Assembly (NCBI RefSeq): GCF_009192745.1
Contig: NZ_VTFV01000005.1
Coordinates: 86,674 to 150,673, forward strand
Source: Arthrobacter citreus
GTDB lineage: Bacteria; Actinomycetota; Actinomycetes; Actinomycetales; Micrococcaceae
DNA length: 64,000 nucleotides
Direction of reading: 5' to 3'
Part shown: positions 10,642 through 19,353 of the stretch, in pieces
Position numbering within the stretch: position 1 is the first letter of the stretch
Layout of the letters: each line of letters opens with the position of its first letter
The notes under the pieces: model-generated
Database searches by the model: none
The model's input: the letters and a program-made list of their open reading frames with translations, nothing else
What the model was told of the DNA's origin: nothing
Made by a program: the position numbers and the translations under genes

Positions 10642-11312
10642 AGATCCTGCTGGCGGACGACGACGTCCAGATCCTCCGCGCCCTGAAGATCACCCTGGCA
10701 GCGTACGGCTATGAAGTGGTGGCTGCCTCGGACGGCGCGGCGGCCGTGCGGCGGGCGGTGGATTGCCACCCCGACCTCATGGTCCTGGACCTTGGCATGC
10801 CTGGGCTTAGCGGCATGGAAGTCATTGAAGCCGTGCGCGGCTGGAGCACCATGCCGATCCTCGTCATCTCCGGCCGGTCCGACTCCGCGGAGAAGGTCCG
10901 GGCGCTGGACCTCGGTGCCGATGACTACGTGACCAAGCCCTTCTCTGCAGAGGAACTGCTGGCACGGATCCGTGCCTTGAACCGGCGGACTGGGCCCGCG
11001 CCGGACAGCCCTGCGGTTCTTTTCGGCGACGTCTCAGTGGATCTGGCCGCGCGCCGCGTCTCCCGGCTCAGCGACGGTACCGGGATCCGGCTCACGCCCA
11101 CCGAATGGCATTTGCTGGCGGCGCTGCTTCGGCGCCCGGGCCACCTGCTGACCCAGGCACAGCTCCTGAACGACATTTGGGGACCGGGCACCTCGGATTC
11201 GGGGTATCTGCGCCTCTACATGGCCCAGCTGCGGCGGAAGCTGGAACCGGATCCCTCCCATCCGGTCCACTTCCTGAGCGAGCACGGCATGGGCTACCGG
11301 TTCCAGCCCTAG
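10638..11312 (+). CDS. kdpE: KdpE, response regulator
   Basis: OmpR/PhoB-type response regulator, 224 aa, GTG start overlapping the kdpD stop (GTGA). The receiver has the acidic pair DDDV, phospho-acceptor Asp in MVLDLGMPG, and the conserved Lys in TKPF. The C-terminal winged helix ends with HFLSEHGMGYRF. Together with KdpD it is expected to activate the kdp genes when K+ or turgor falls. Confidence 0.97.
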   Translation: MKILLADDDVQILRALKITLAAYGYEVVAASDGAAAVRRAVDCHPDLMVLDLGMPGLSGMEVIEAVRGWSTMPILVISGRSDSAEKVRALDLGADDYVTKPFSAEELLARIRALNRRTGPAPDSPAVLFGDVSVDLAARRVSRLSDGTGIRLTPTEWHLLAALLRRPGHLLTQAQLLNDIWGPGTSDSGYLRLYMAQLRRKLEPDPSHPVHFLSEHGMGYRFQP

Positions 11313-11313
11313 C

Positions 11314-11339
11314 GCGGCCGCTTCGGCTCCTAGGCGGCC
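11314..11339. terminator. Hairpin between convergent kdpE and the ABC exporter operon
   Basis: CGGCCGC...GCGGCCG inverted repeat in the 17-bp gap, reaching into the end of the permease gene. There is no T-tract, so it is only a possible bidirectional terminator. Confidence 0.35.
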
Positions 11340-12115
11340 GTTCCCCGGCTGATCCGCCTCCGGTACATCGCCGCCGAGACGCCGCATGCGGCAAGGAGGA
11401 TGCCCAGGCACCAGGCCAGCGCAGTCCAAATCTCCGGTCCAACCGGGTACCCGGCAAAGATGTCCCGAAGCGTGTTGACGATCGCGGTCACCGGCTGGTT
11501 CTCAGCGAACCAGCGCACCGGACCGGGCATCGTGTCCGTCGGAACAAAAGCTGAGCTGACAAAGGGCAGGAAGATCAGCGGATAGGAGAAGGCGCTGGCA
11601 CCCTCCACTGATTTGGCGCTCAGGCCCGCAACCACTGCAACCCACGTGAGCGCCAGTGTAACCAGGGTCAGCATGCCGGCCACGGCCAGCCAGCCGGCCA
11701 CACTCGCCCCGGTGCGGAAACCCATCACCAGGGCCACGGCGATTACCACTGCCAGGGACAGCAGATTGGCCGCCAGCGAGGTCAGCACGTGGGCCCAGAG
11801 TGCGCTGGACCGGGCAATCGGCATCGATTGGAAGCGTTCAAAGACGCCGCTCTGCACATCAGTGAACAGCCGGAACGCGGTGTAGGCCACCCCGGAAGCC
11901 ACGGTGATCAGCAGGATGCCCGGCAGCATGTAATCGATGTACTCCAGGGAGCCGGTGTTGATCGCGCCGCCAAAAACGTAGACAAACAGCACCATGATGG
12001 CCACCGGCATGACCGCCGTCGTAATGATGGTGTCCGGGCTGCGCAGGATGTGGCGCAGCGAGCGCCCCGTCAGCACAGTGGTGTTGCTGGAGAAGTGGGC
12101 TGTTGCCGCTGTCAT
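11330..12115 (-). CDS. ABC-2 type exporter permease (DrrB-like)
   Basis: Membrane component of a drug-type ABC exporter, 261 aa with about six helices. Features typical of the DrrB/ABC-2 family are DTIITTAVMPVAIMVLFVYVFGG near the N-terminus and FLPFVSSAFVPTDTMP before the last helices, followed by WFAENQPVTA. Its ATG overlaps the stop of the ATPase gene by 4 bp. It is the last gene of the PadR-DUF1048-ATPase-permease operon. Substrate unknown; antibiotic-like compounds are usual for this class. Confidence 0.9.
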   Translation of the reverse strand: MTAATAHFSSNTTVLTGRSLRHILRSPDTIITTAVMPVAIMVLFVYVFGGAINTGSLEYIDYMLPGILLITVASGVAYTAFRLFTDVQSGVFERFQSMPIARSSALWAHVLTSLAANLLSLAVVIAVALVMGFRTGASVAGWLAVAGMLTLVTLALTWVAVVAGLSAKSVEGASAFSYPLIFLPFVSSAFVPTDTMPGPVRWFAENQPVTAIVNTLRDIFAGYPVGPEIWTALAWCLGILLAACGVSAAMYRRRISRGTAA

Positions 12116-12906
12116 TGTTTTTCCCTCTCAATCCCTGCAGCACCCGCGAATCCGGTGAGGGCCAGGAAAACTTCCTCGAGTGTCGGCTGTTTCTCCACAT
12201 ACTCAGCCCGGGGCGCAGGGATCAGCTGCCGGAGTTGGGCGAGCGTGCCGTTGGCAATGATCTCTCCGTTGTGCAGGACGGCAATGCGGTCTGCCAACTG
12301 TTCCGCTTCTTCCAGGTGCTGCGTGGTGAGCAGCACCGTGGTGCCCTGCCGGGCGAGCTCCCGGACCGTTTCCCACACCTGAAGGCGTCCTTCCGGATCC
12401 AGCCCGGTTGTTGGTTCGTCCAGGAAGACCACGTCCGGGCTGCCGACCAGGCTCATGGCAATATCCAGCCGCCGGCGCATGCCGCCGGAGTACGTGGAGG
12501 CTTTCCGGTCCCCGGCGTCAGTAAGGGAAAACTTCTTCAGGAGCTCATCCGCCAGGGCTCCCGGGGCAGGAACCCGCAGCAGCCGAGCAACCAGCACCAG
12601 GTTCTCCCGGCCGGTAAGTACGTCGTCCACAGCGGCGAACTGTCCGGTGAGGCTGATGGCTCCGCGGACTTCCGCTGCCTCGTCGACGACGTCGAATCCG
12701 GCCACCGCGGCCGTGCCGGAATCCGGCCGCAGCAGGGTGGAAAGGATTCGGATCAGCGTCGTTTTTCCGGCCCCGTTGGAGCCGAGCAGGGCGAAGACGC
12801 TTCCGGGAGCCACCTCAAACTCGACCCCGCGCAGAACCTGCACCTCTTTGAAGGATTTCCGCAGGTCCTGAACGCGAACGGCGCGCGCCGCTGGCTGGAC
12901 GCTCAT
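12112..12906 (-). CDS. ABC transporter ATP-binding protein (DrrA-like)
   Basis: ATPase of 264 aa. Walker A is GSNGAGKTT, the signature motif is YSGGMRRRLDIA, Walker B is VVFLDEPTTGLDP and the switch His is in LLTTQHLEEAE. The C-terminal extension is of the DrrA type. It energises the downstream permease. Four-bp overlaps with both neighbours indicate one transcript and coupled translation. Confidence 0.96.
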   Translation of the reverse strand: MSVQPAARAVRVQDLRKSFKEVQVLRGVEFEVAPGSVFALLGSNGAGKTTLIRILSTLLRPDSGTAAVAGFDVVDEAAEVRGAISLTGQFAAVDDVLTGRENLVLVARLLRVPAPGALADELLKKFSLTDAGDRKASTYSGGMRRRLDIAMSLVGSPDVVFLDEPTTGLDPEGRLQVWETVRELARQGTTVLLTTQHLEEAEQLADRIAVLHNGEIIANGTLAQLRQLIPAPRAEYVEKQPTLEEVFLALTGFAGAAGIEREKQ

Positions 12907-13283
12907 GAGCCTTCCCTCCCGCCCGGCCCCCCGCTTTCCTGTTCCGCCTGATCAATGGCCTGGGTAAGCCGCTGCCGCTCCTTGCTGATCCACTGGGCGT
13001 CGGAGTAGTTGCGCAGGAAGACCTCGGCAAACTCCACGGGGTCTTCACCCACGATTGCGCGGACCGGTGTGTTGTCTGCTGCGCCCTGCTCGAACAGGTC
13101 AGCCAGGTCCTCATACATTGAAACCATGACGTCACCCCTGGTCAGGGCCCCGGCATACATCAGGTACCGTTCCACCGCCTCCGCGGCTGTGCGGTATCCG
13201 GGCGGCAGTGCCTTCACCCGGTTCTTGTATTCATGCCAGCGGCGCTTGTCGCCGAAGTCGCCAAGAATCTTCTCAACCCACAT
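12903..13283 (-). CDS. DUF1048 family protein
   Basis: A 126-aa helical protein beginning VEKILGDFGDKRRWHEYK, with the NRVKALPPGYRTA stretch that marks DUF1048 proteins. Members are commonly encoded beside PadR regulators and ABC-2 exporters; biochemical function is not established. Here the start overlaps the padR end by 11 bp and its stop overlaps the ATPase start by 4 bp, which places it inside the exporter operon as a possible regulator partner. Confidence 0.8.
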   Translation of the reverse strand: MWVEKILGDFGDKRRWHEYKNRVKALPPGYRTAAEAVERYLMYAGALTRGDVMVSMYEDLADLFEQGAADNTPVRAIVGEDPVEFAEVFLRNYSDAQWISKERQRLTQAIDQAEQESGGPGGREGS

Positions 13284-13617
13284 GTTCGTTTCCCTCCTCG
13301 CGGATCCGTTCCAGCCGTTCTGAGAGGAAGCTCCAGGTCCTCCAGAACTCGTTGAGGCAGTCCTGCCCCGGGCCGGTGAGCGAGTACATCTTCCGCGGCG
13401 GCCCCTTTTCGGAGGGGACCTTCACCACGTCCACAAGTCCGCGCTGCTCGATCCTGATGAGCAGCGCATAAACCGTGCCTTCGGCGATGTCGGTGAAGCC
13501 CTCGTCACGCAGCCTTGCGGTGATCTCATACCCGTAGGCGGAGTGGCCGGAGAGGAATGCCAGAACAATGCCCTCCAGGACTCCCTTCAGCATCTCCGTC
13601 GCCTGCCTGCCCATCAA
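13273..13617 (-). CDS. PadR family transcriptional repressor
   Basis: A 114-aa winged-helix protein. The core GYEITARLRDEGFTDIAEGT, then VYALLIRIEQRGLV and GPPRKMYSLT, is diagnostic of PadR. The short C-terminal helix would form the dimer. It is first in the exporter operon and probably represses it in the absence of ligand. Operator-like repeats lie directly upstream (13626-13669). Confidence 0.93.
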   Translation of the reverse strand: MMGRQATEMLKGVLEGIVLAFLSGHSAYGYEITARLRDEGFTDIAEGTVYALLIRIEQRGLVDVVKVPSEKGPPRKMYSLTGPGQDCLNEFWRTWSFLSERLERIREEGNEHVG

Positions 13618-13625
13618 ACCCTCGC

Positions 13626-13669
13626 TACTTAGTAATGTTGACTACCAGTACCTAGTAAGAATGAGTACT
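13626..13669 (-). promoter_or_regulatory. Putative PadR operator region
   Basis: Two near-identical palindromic 9-mers, TACTTAGTA (13626-13634) and TACCTAGTA (13649-13657), are spaced 23 bp apart. AGTACT (13664-13669) follows. They sit 9-52 bp upstream of padR in an AT-rich patch that stands out from its surroundings. An autoregulatory operator is the natural reading. Confidence 0.6.
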
Positions 13670-13803
13670 GACCGGAATGCAAGCTGTTCCGGGGATTTTT
13701 TTCTGCAGCACGCGCAGTCCCTGCCAGCACATTAGGTGACATGACAGAACAGTGGCCGCGTAGAACATCTACCGGCCCGCATTGCAGGGCTAGGATGTTC
13801 CCC

Positions 13804-14286
13804 ATGACTACAGCCAGCACCACAGCAATACCCGGAGGCCTCGGATGGGATTTGGCCGTGGTGGCGGGCTGTTATCAGGCCCGCCTGCAGTCAGCGCTGG
13901 AGGGGACACCGGGAGGGCTGCGCGGATTCCAGGTGCTCTCAACGGTGGTCCATTTTGACCCGCCGAACCAGCAGGCACTCGGGGCGCATCTGGGAATCGA
14001 CCGGACTGTGCTGACCTACCTGATTGACGAGCTGGCCGAGGCCGGGGACGTGGAACGGGTTCCTGATCCCGCGGACCGCCGGGCCCGCAAAGTCGTTGCC
14101 ACCAAGGCCGGCCGCCAACGCCTGGCCGCCTGCGAGGAGCGGGTCGCCGCTGCCGAGTCCGGCATGCTCGCCGGACTGGAACCCGCAGACGCCAATCTGC
14201 TTCGCACCCTCCTGCACCGCCTGGCAGGCCAGGCCCACCAGCCGGCGTCGGGCAGTAATCCCTGCGCAGCCATGGACGCTGTCTAA
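13804..14286 (+). CDS. MarR family transcriptional regulator
   Basis: A 160-aa winged-helix regulator: GFQVLSTVVHFDPPNQQALGAHLG, then IDRTVLTYLIDELAEAG (recognition helix region), and the wing VERVPDPADRRARKVVAT with the MarR DxRxR motif. The start was set at the ATG at 13804; the frame is open upstream to 13741, but the N-terminus then gains an unlikely Arg/Cys-rich stretch. It is 53 bp upstream of the TPP riboswitch. Its target is unknown and may be itself or the exporter operon behind it. Confidence 0.87.
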   Translation: MTTASTTAIPGGLGWDLAVVAGCYQARLQSALEGTPGGLRGFQVLSTVVHFDPPNQQALGAHLGIDRTVLTYLIDELAEAGDVERVPDPADRRARKVVATKAGRQRLAACEERVAAAESGMLAGLEPADANLLRTLLHRLAGQAHQPASGSNPCAAMDAV

Positions 14287-14312
14287 CTCCGCGTCCGGCT
14301 GGCCATTTGCCC

Positions 14313-14332
14313 GCTGACTTCGTAGAGTCAGC
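14313..14332 (+). promoter_or_regulatory. Inverted repeat over the presumed thi promoter
   Basis: GCTGACT-tcgtag-AGTCAGC, 7-bp perfect arms, lies between marR and the riboswitch. A -10-like TAGAGT (14323-14328) falls inside it, which would start transcription right at the riboswitch. It could be an operator or a weak marR terminator. Confidence 0.4.
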
Positions 14333-14338
14333 TGTAGT

Positions 14339-14404
14339 GACACGGGGTGCCGCAAGGCTGAGATGAGACCCGTCGAACCTGATCTAGTTAGAACTAGCGA
14401 AGGG
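14339..14404 (+). ncRNA. TPP riboswitch (THI element)
   Basis: Contains the near-invariant thi-box segments in order: ACACGGGGTGC, GGCTGAGATGAGACC, the CGAACCTGATCTAGTTAG segment, and the closing CGAAGGGA. It binds thiamine pyrophosphate. The aptamer ends directly at the thiM ribosome binding site (GAAGGGA, 14398-14404). This suggests translational control by sequestering that site, the usual mode in actinobacteria. Confidence 0.97.
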
Positions 14405-14413
14405 ATGTCGCCG

Positions 14414-15223
14414 ATGACTATTGGCCTGACACCATTTTCTGTATCCACCCTCCTTTCCCGCGTGCGCAGCGAACCGCCGCTGGTGCAGTGCCTGACCAAC
14501 ACAGTGGTCACCAACTTCACCGCCAACGTCCTCCTCGCCCTCGGCGCAGCCCCGGCCATGACGGACATTCCGGGTGAAGCCGGACCTTTTGCCCGCATCG
14601 CCTCAGGGGTGCTGATCAATCTGGGCACCCCCCATGCCGAACAGCGCACGGCCATGCTGGAGGCCGCAGCAGCGGCAAACGATGCCGGCACACCCTGGGT
14701 CCTGGACCCCGTGGCAGTGGGCAGCCTCCCGGTCCGTACTGCCCTCGCTGCAGAGCTGCTGGCGATGCGTCCCACGGTGGTCCGGGCCAATGCGTCCGAG
14801 GTCATGGCCCTGGCCGGGCTGGGCGCGGGCGGACGGGGCGTGGACGCCACGGACAATCCGGAGGATGCCCTTCCCGCGGCCGAGCTCCTGGCGGCGAAAT
14901 ACGGCTGCGTCGTAGCGGTCTCCGGACCCACGGACGTCATCACCGACGGTGAATCAACGCTGCGGATCAGCAACGGCAGCGCCCTGTTGACCAAGGTGAC
15001 CGGCGGGGGCTGCGCCCTCGGCGCCGTGACGGCCGCGTTCCTCGCCGCCGCGGACGACGGCGGTGACCTCACCGCCGCTGCGGCAGCCACCGCCGCCTAC
15101 ACGATCGCCGCGCAGCAGGCTGCAGCCGTGTCGGCAGGACCGGGGTCCTTTGCCCCGGCATTCCTGGACGCCCTGACCGGCCTCTCCGCCGAAGACATCC
15201 ACAACCTGCTGGTGACGGCATGA
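14414..15223 (+). CDS. thiM: Hydroxyethylthiazole kinase ThiM
   Basis: Phosphorylates 4-methyl-5-(2-hydroxyethyl)thiazole for thiamine salvage; 269 aa. Ribokinase-fold signatures are [28 protein letters not shown] at the N-terminus, [17 protein letters not shown] and the anion-hole [11 protein letters not shown] with its Cys. The ATG at 14414 was chosen since it is about 9 nt after the riboswitch-embedded GAAGGGA. An in-frame ATG at 14405 is too close and the one at 14363 is inside the aptamer. The stop overlaps the thiE start by 4 bp. Confidence 0.96.
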   Translation: MTIGLTPFSVSTLLSRVRSEPPLVQCLTNTVVTNFTANVLLALGAAPAMTDIPGEAGPFARIASGVLINLGTPHAEQRTAMLEAAAAANDAGTPWVLDPVAVGSLPVRTALAAELLAMRPTVVRANASEVMALAGLGAGGRGVDATDNPEDALPAAELLAAKYGCVVAVSGPTDVITDGESTLRISNGSALLTKVTGGGCALGAVTAAFLAAADDGGDLTAAAAATAAYTIAAQQAAAVSAGPGSFAPAFLDALTGLSAEDIHNLLVTA

Positions 15224-15909
15224 GCGCCGGAGTGCAGTCCGAACTGCTCCGGCGGCCCCGGGCCCTGGCCAGGAACACCGGCATTTACCTGGTCACTGAT
15301 GCGGCGCAGTGCGGGGACCGGGGTGTTGCCGCTGTTGCCGCAGCCGCCGTCGCCGGAGGGGTGCGCACCGTGCAGGTCCGGGAAAAGCACGCCTCCGCCG
15401 CGGAGTTCTACGCCCAGGTGCTGGCCGTCGCCGACGCCGTCGGTGACCGCGCCCTGGTGCTGGTCGATGACCGGGTGGACATTTACCTCGCCGCCCGGGC
15501 AGCCGGCGCCCGGGTGCACGGAGTCCACGTTGGCCAAAGCGACCTGCCCGCCGCGTCCGTCCGCTCGCTGGTGGGCCCCGGCGCCGTCGTAGGCCTCACC
15601 GCCAACACGCCCGCCCACCTCGACGCCGTGCGGGAACTCGCGCCGGGAACGGTGGACTATCTCGGTGCCGGAGTCATCCATCCCACCAGCACCAAACCGG
15701 ACCATCCTGCCCCGCTGGGCGTGGACGGGTTCCGGTCCTTTGCTTCTGCGGCTCCGGTCCCGTGCGTGGCAATCGGCGGGATCGGGCTGTCCGACATTCG
15801 GGGCCTGCAGGCCGCCGGAGCGTCCGGCGCCGCCGTCGTTTCCGCTATCTGCACCGCTGCCGATCCGCGCCGCAGCGCCGAGGAACTGGTGGCGGCATGG
15901 GAGAGCTGA
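15220..15909 (+). CDS. thiE: Thiamine-phosphate synthase ThiE
   Basis: Joins HMP pyrophosphate and thiazole phosphate to give thiamine phosphate; TIM barrel of 229 aa. Motifs seen are [66 protein letters not shown] and AIGGIG. Start overlaps thiM (ATGA) and the 3' end overlaps thiD by 13 bp, consistent with a single riboswitch-controlled mRNA. Confidence 0.96.
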   Translation: MSAGVQSELLRRPRALARNTGIYLVTDAAQCGDRGVAAVAAAAVAGGVRTVQVREKHASAAEFYAQVLAVADAVGDRALVLVDDRVDIYLAARAAGARVHGVHVGQSDLPAASVRSLVGPGAVVGLTANTPAHLDAVRELAPGTVDYLGAGVIHPTSTKPDHPAPLGVDGFRSFASAAPVPCVAIGGIGLSDIRGLQAAGASGAAVVSAICTAADPRRSAEELVAAWES

Positions 15910-17456
15910 GCGTCCGGGACGTCCCGCGGATCCTGAGCATCGCCGGAACTGATCCCACGGGCGGAGCCGGAATCCAGGCCGATCTGAAGTCGATCGCCGC
16001 CAACGGCGGATACGGCATGGCCGTGGTCACGGCGCTGGTTGCGCAGAACACTCACGGGGTCCGCTCCGTGCATACCCCGCCTGCGGGGTTCCTTCGCGAA
16101 CAGCTGGACGCGGTGAGCGATGACGTGATTATCGATGCGGTGAAAATCGGCATGCTGGGCAGCACCGAGGTTGCCCGGACGGTGGGTTCCTGGCTGGCGG
16201 ACGTCCGGCCGCCGGCCGTGGTGCTGGATCCGGTGATGGTGGCCAGCAGCGGTGACCGCCTGCTCAGCCCCGATGCCGAAGATGCCCTTCGCGGGCTGTT
16301 GCACCAGGTGGACCTGGTGACGCCGAACCTGCCGGAGCTGGCTGCCCTGCTGGAGGCAGAGCCGGCGCAGGACTGGGACGAGGCATTGGAGCAGGGACGC
16401 CGTCTTGCCCGCGAGTATGGCACGTCCGTGCTCGTGAAGGGCGGGCACCTGGCCGGAACTGCGGCACCGGATGCGCTGGTAATGCCCGACGGCGGGCGCG
16501 GGTTCACGATCTCGGTGTTCAGTTCCGCGCGGGTGGAGACCAAGAACACCCACGGCACCGGCTGCTCGCTCTCCGCTGCACTGGCTACCCTGTTCGCCCG
16601 GACCGGTAACTGGACACACGCACTGGGGGCCGCCAAGGCCTGGCTGCAGGAAGCCCTGGAATCCGCGGACCTGCTGGAGGTGGGGACCGGGCACGGACCG
16701 GTGAACCACTTCGCCGGGCTCTGGCAGAGGGGACTCGCTCCGCTGCCTGCGCCAGCAGGATCCGATGTTCCACCCGCCGGGGACCGTACTGCGGAGCTCT
16801 GGTCCCGGACCGCGGACATTCGGGAGAAAATCGCAGGGCTGGACTTCGTCCGCGGTCTCGGCGACGGGACCCTGGATTCGGCAGTCTTTGGCAGGTATCT
16901 CGCCCAGGATGCGATCTACCTCCGGGGATATGCCCGCGCCCTGGCACGCGCCAGTGAACTGGCACCCACGCTCCAGGAACAGCTGTTCTGGGCGGAGAGT
17001 GCCAACGGGGCCCTGGAAGCTGAACTCGACCTGCACCGGAATTGGCTGCATGCCAACGCCGGTCCGGGCGGCGTCCCCGTCACCCGGGACGTTCCGGCGG
17101 ATCCCGCCGCGGGGCTTGCTGCCGGACCGGTAACCCGCGGCTACCTGGACCACCTGCTGGGACCTGGCCGTTACCAGGATGACCGGTTTGAGTACGCCCG
17201 GCTGGTGGGCGCGGTGCTCCCCTGCTTCTGGGTTTATGCCGATGCCGGTGCGGAGCTCGCCGCCGGCAACCACCCGGCCCATCCCTACCGGGAGTGGCTG
17301 GACACCTATGCCGATCCGGCCTTTGCGGCGGCCACTGTCCGTGCCGTCGGGATCCTGGAGGGTGTGCTTGCCGGGAATGATGACCAGCGGCGGGCGGCCG
17401 AGGAAGCGTTCGCCCTGTCAGTGCAGTGGGAGCACGACTTCTTCGCGGCCGGCTAG
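15897..17456 (+). CDS. thiD: Fused HMP/HMP-P kinase ThiD and TenA/thiaminase II
   Basis: Bifunctional protein of 519 aa. The N-terminal half (about 1-265) is ThiD: LSIAGTDPTGGAGIQADLK, DPVMVASSG, TPNLPE and the anion hole THGTGCSLSAALA. A Pro-rich linker near residue 295 precedes a TenA domain (about 305-519) with FGRYLAQDAIYLRGYARAL, the Cys-containing VLPCFWVYADAG and a C-terminal SVQWEHDFF. The Cys and the C-terminal Glu fit the TenA active site. The domain would regenerate HMP from damaged thiamine and feed the kinase. The start at 15897 matches the ThiD N-terminus; the frame is open further upstream within thiE. The stop shares the CTAG tetramer with the opposite gene. Confidence 0.95.
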   Translation: MGELSVRDVPRILSIAGTDPTGGAGIQADLKSIAANGGYGMAVVTALVAQNTHGVRSVHTPPAGFLREQLDAVSDDVIIDAVKIGMLGSTEVARTVGSWLADVRPPAVVLDPVMVASSGDRLLSPDAEDALRGLLHQVDLVTPNLPELAALLEAEPAQDWDEALEQGRRLAREYGTSVLVKGGHLAGTAAPDALVMPDGGRGFTISVFSSARVETKNTHGTGCSLSAALATLFARTGNWTHALGAAKAWLQEALESADLLEVGTGHGPVNHFAGLWQRGLAPLPAPAGSDVPPAGDRTAELWSRTADIREKIAGLDFVRGLGDGTLDSAVFGRYLAQDAIYLRGYARALARASELAPTLQEQLFWAESANGALEAELDLHRNWLHANAGPGGVPVTRDVPADPAAGLAAGPVTRGYLDHLLGPGRYQDDRFEYARLVGAVLPCFWVYADAGAELAAGNHPAHPYREWLDTYADPAFAAATVRAVGILEGVLAGNDDQRRAAEEAFALSVQWEHDFFAAG

Positions 17457-18091
17457 GTCTCGCGGCCGGACGCCGGTGGCGCGGCTGTCCGGCCCGCCAG
17501 CGGAATCCGCCACCCGTAGCGCAGGGAGAGGATGCGCAGTGTGAACACCAGCGCCGCGACGGCAATGCCCAGGACAGGACCGAACACGCCGAGGGCCGTG
17601 AAGAGTGAAACCAACCCGGCGCCCAGCAGGGCCGGAATGGCGTAGACGCCGCGCGGGTTGAAGACCTGGGGTACTTCATTGGCCACCACGTCTCGCAGCA
17701 GCCCGCCGCCCACCGCGGTGGTGACTCCCAGCAGCGCGGCAGACACCGGGTTCAGCCCGGCCTGGTGCGCGGTCAGCGTACCGGTGACGCAGAACAGGGC
17801 CAGCCCGGCGGCGTCGAACACCAGCAGGGTACGCCGGTACCTCTGCACCCCCAGGGCGTGGGTGAACACCAGGATGGCAGCAAGGAGCGGAGGCAGCAGG
17901 TAGACCGGTTTCGAGAAAGCCAGCGGCACGCCCTGGTTGATGATCAGGTCCCGTATCACCCCGCCTCCAAGCCCCACGAAGGAACCGAGCATCAGTGAGC
18001 CCACAATGTCGAAGTTCCGCCTGGCCGCCAGGAGGGAACCGGAGACGGCAAAGAAGAAGATTCCTGCCAGGTCAAGAATCAGGAGTGTCAC
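17453..18091 (-). CDS. Trimeric intracellular cation (TRIC/UPF0126) family channel
   Basis: A 212-aa protein with about seven helices in two repeats. Each half carries the glycine motif of the family: GSFVGLGGGVIRDLI near 36-50 and GVTTAVGGGLLRDVV near 123-137. Prokaryotic TRIC homologues conduct monovalent cations. GTG start with GGGGAGGG upstream. It lies 22 bp after the amidohydrolase stop and may be the last gene of that operon. Its stop overlaps the thiD-tenA stop within a CTAG palindrome. Confidence 0.88.
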   Translation of the reverse strand: MTLLILDLAGIFFFAVSGSLLAARRNFDIVGSLMLGSFVGLGGGVIRDLIINQGVPLAFSKPVYLLPPLLAAILVFTHALGVQRYRRTLLVFDAAGLALFCVTGTLTAHQAGLNPVSAALLGVTTAVGGGLLRDVVANEVPQVFNPRGVYAIPALLGAGLVSLFTALGVFGPVLGIAVAALVFTLRILSLRYGWRIPLAGRTAAPPASGRET

Positions 18092-18113
18092 GGTTGCCCT
18101 CCCCGTTCAGCGC

Positions 18114-19340
18114 CTAGCGCCGTTCCAGCCGGGACAGGGTGGCGGCCACCGCGGCTTCTACGGCCGTGGAAAGGGTCGGTTCCAGGACGGGGGCGAAGAA
18201 GGGCGAGTGGTTCATGGGAACCTTTTCCCCTTCCAGCGTTTCGGCGCTGTGTCCGCCAAAGAACCAGTAGACCGAGGGAACACCGATTGCCTGGGCTAGG
18301 TGGCCAAAGTCCTCTGATCCCATCAACGGGGCCACCTCGTTCACACACTCCTCTCCCAATGCTTCCCGCATGGCCTCCATGACCCCGGCTGTTTCCTGCG
18401 GGTCGTTGTAGTTCAGGGGAAAGGTGTAGAGCTCTTCGATCTCCGGTTCCGGTGCCGCGGACGCCGCGGCCTCGGCGGAAATGATGCGGCGCAGGGCGTC
18501 CAGGACGTGGGTGCGGACGCCGTCGTCGAACGTGCGTATGTTGAGGGTGAACTCCGCGCGGTCCGGAATGATGTTCTCTTTCAGGCCGGCGTGGAAGGTC
18601 CCCACGGTGACGACGGCGGCACGCCGGGGGTCCAGCTCCCGCGAGACGATCGTCTGGATGCGGGTGATGATGTGCGCCCCCAGCACAATCGGGTCCACCG
18701 AGTCCTGGGGCTGTGAGCCGTGGGACTGGCGTCCGTGGAGCGTGACCTTCCAGGAGTCTGCCTGGGTCATGGCGTTCCCCGAGGCGTATTGGATGGTTCC
18801 GGCGAGACCGGGCATCACGTGCTGACCGAGCACCACGTCCGGCTTGGGGGCTTTGTCCCACAGCCCGTCCTGCACCATGGCCGCCGCGCCGGCTGCGGTT
18901 TCCTCCCCGGGCTGGAACAGGAGCACCACGGTGCCTGCCCAGGCGTCCCGGCTCCGCCCCAGGAGCTTTGCGGTGGTGAGCAGCGCAGTGACGTGGGTGT
19001 CGTGGCCGCAGCCGTGCATCACGGGAACCTCGGTCCCGTCCTCCAGCCGCCCCGTAGCAGTACTGGCATACGGCAGGCCGGTGTCCTCCCGGATGGGCAG
19101 GGCGTCGGTGTCGGCCCGGAACGCGACTACCGGGCCCTCCCCGTTGGCCAGCACACCGACCACCCCGGTGCCGCCGCAGCGGAAGCTGCGAATGCCCAGG
19201 GCCGCGAGGCGCTCTTCGATGAGGGCTGCCGTGCCGTGCTCCTGCATGGACAGCTCCGGAGCGGCATGCAGGGTCCGGTAAAGCTCATGCATCTGAGAGG
19301 TGTCCTCTGCGGTGAGGGCGGGGTGCGTGGGGTTCGGCAT
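18114..19340 (-). CDS. M20 family metallopeptidase / amidohydrolase
   Basis: Zn-dependent hydrolase of the hippurate/N-acyl amino acid type, 408 aa. Metal-ligand motifs are MHGCGHDTHVTALL and FQPGEETAAGA; the dimerisation-domain segment is GRQSHGSQPQDSVDP and the late motif is LMGSEDFGHL. The ATG at 19340 has GAGAGGAA upstream and leaves a 13-bp gap to the preceding gene; a longer frame starting at 19382 would overlap it. It follows two membrane proteins, which suggests they import its substrate (an acylated amino acid or dipeptide). That link is inference. Confidence 0.93.
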   Translation of the reverse strand: MPNPTHPALTAEDTSQMHELYRTLHAAPELSMQEHGTAALIEERLAALGIRSFRCGGTGVVGVLANGEGPVVAFRADTDALPIREDTGLPYASTATGRLEDGTEVPVMHGCGHDTHVTALLTTAKLLGRSRDAWAGTVVLLFQPGEETAAGAAAMVQDGLWDKAPKPDVVLGQHVMPGLAGTIQYASGNAMTQADSWKVTLHGRQSHGSQPQDSVDPIVLGAHIITRIQTIVSRELDPRRAAVVTVGTFHAGLKENIIPDRAEFTLNIRTFDDGVRTHVLDALRRIISAEAAASAAPEPEIEELYTFPLNYNDPQETAGVMEAMREALGEECVNEVAPLMGSEDFGHLAQAIGVPSVYWFFGGHSAETLEGEKVPMNHSPFFAPVLEPTLSTAVEAAVAATLSRLERR

Positions 19341-19353
19341 GGGTTCCTCTCGT

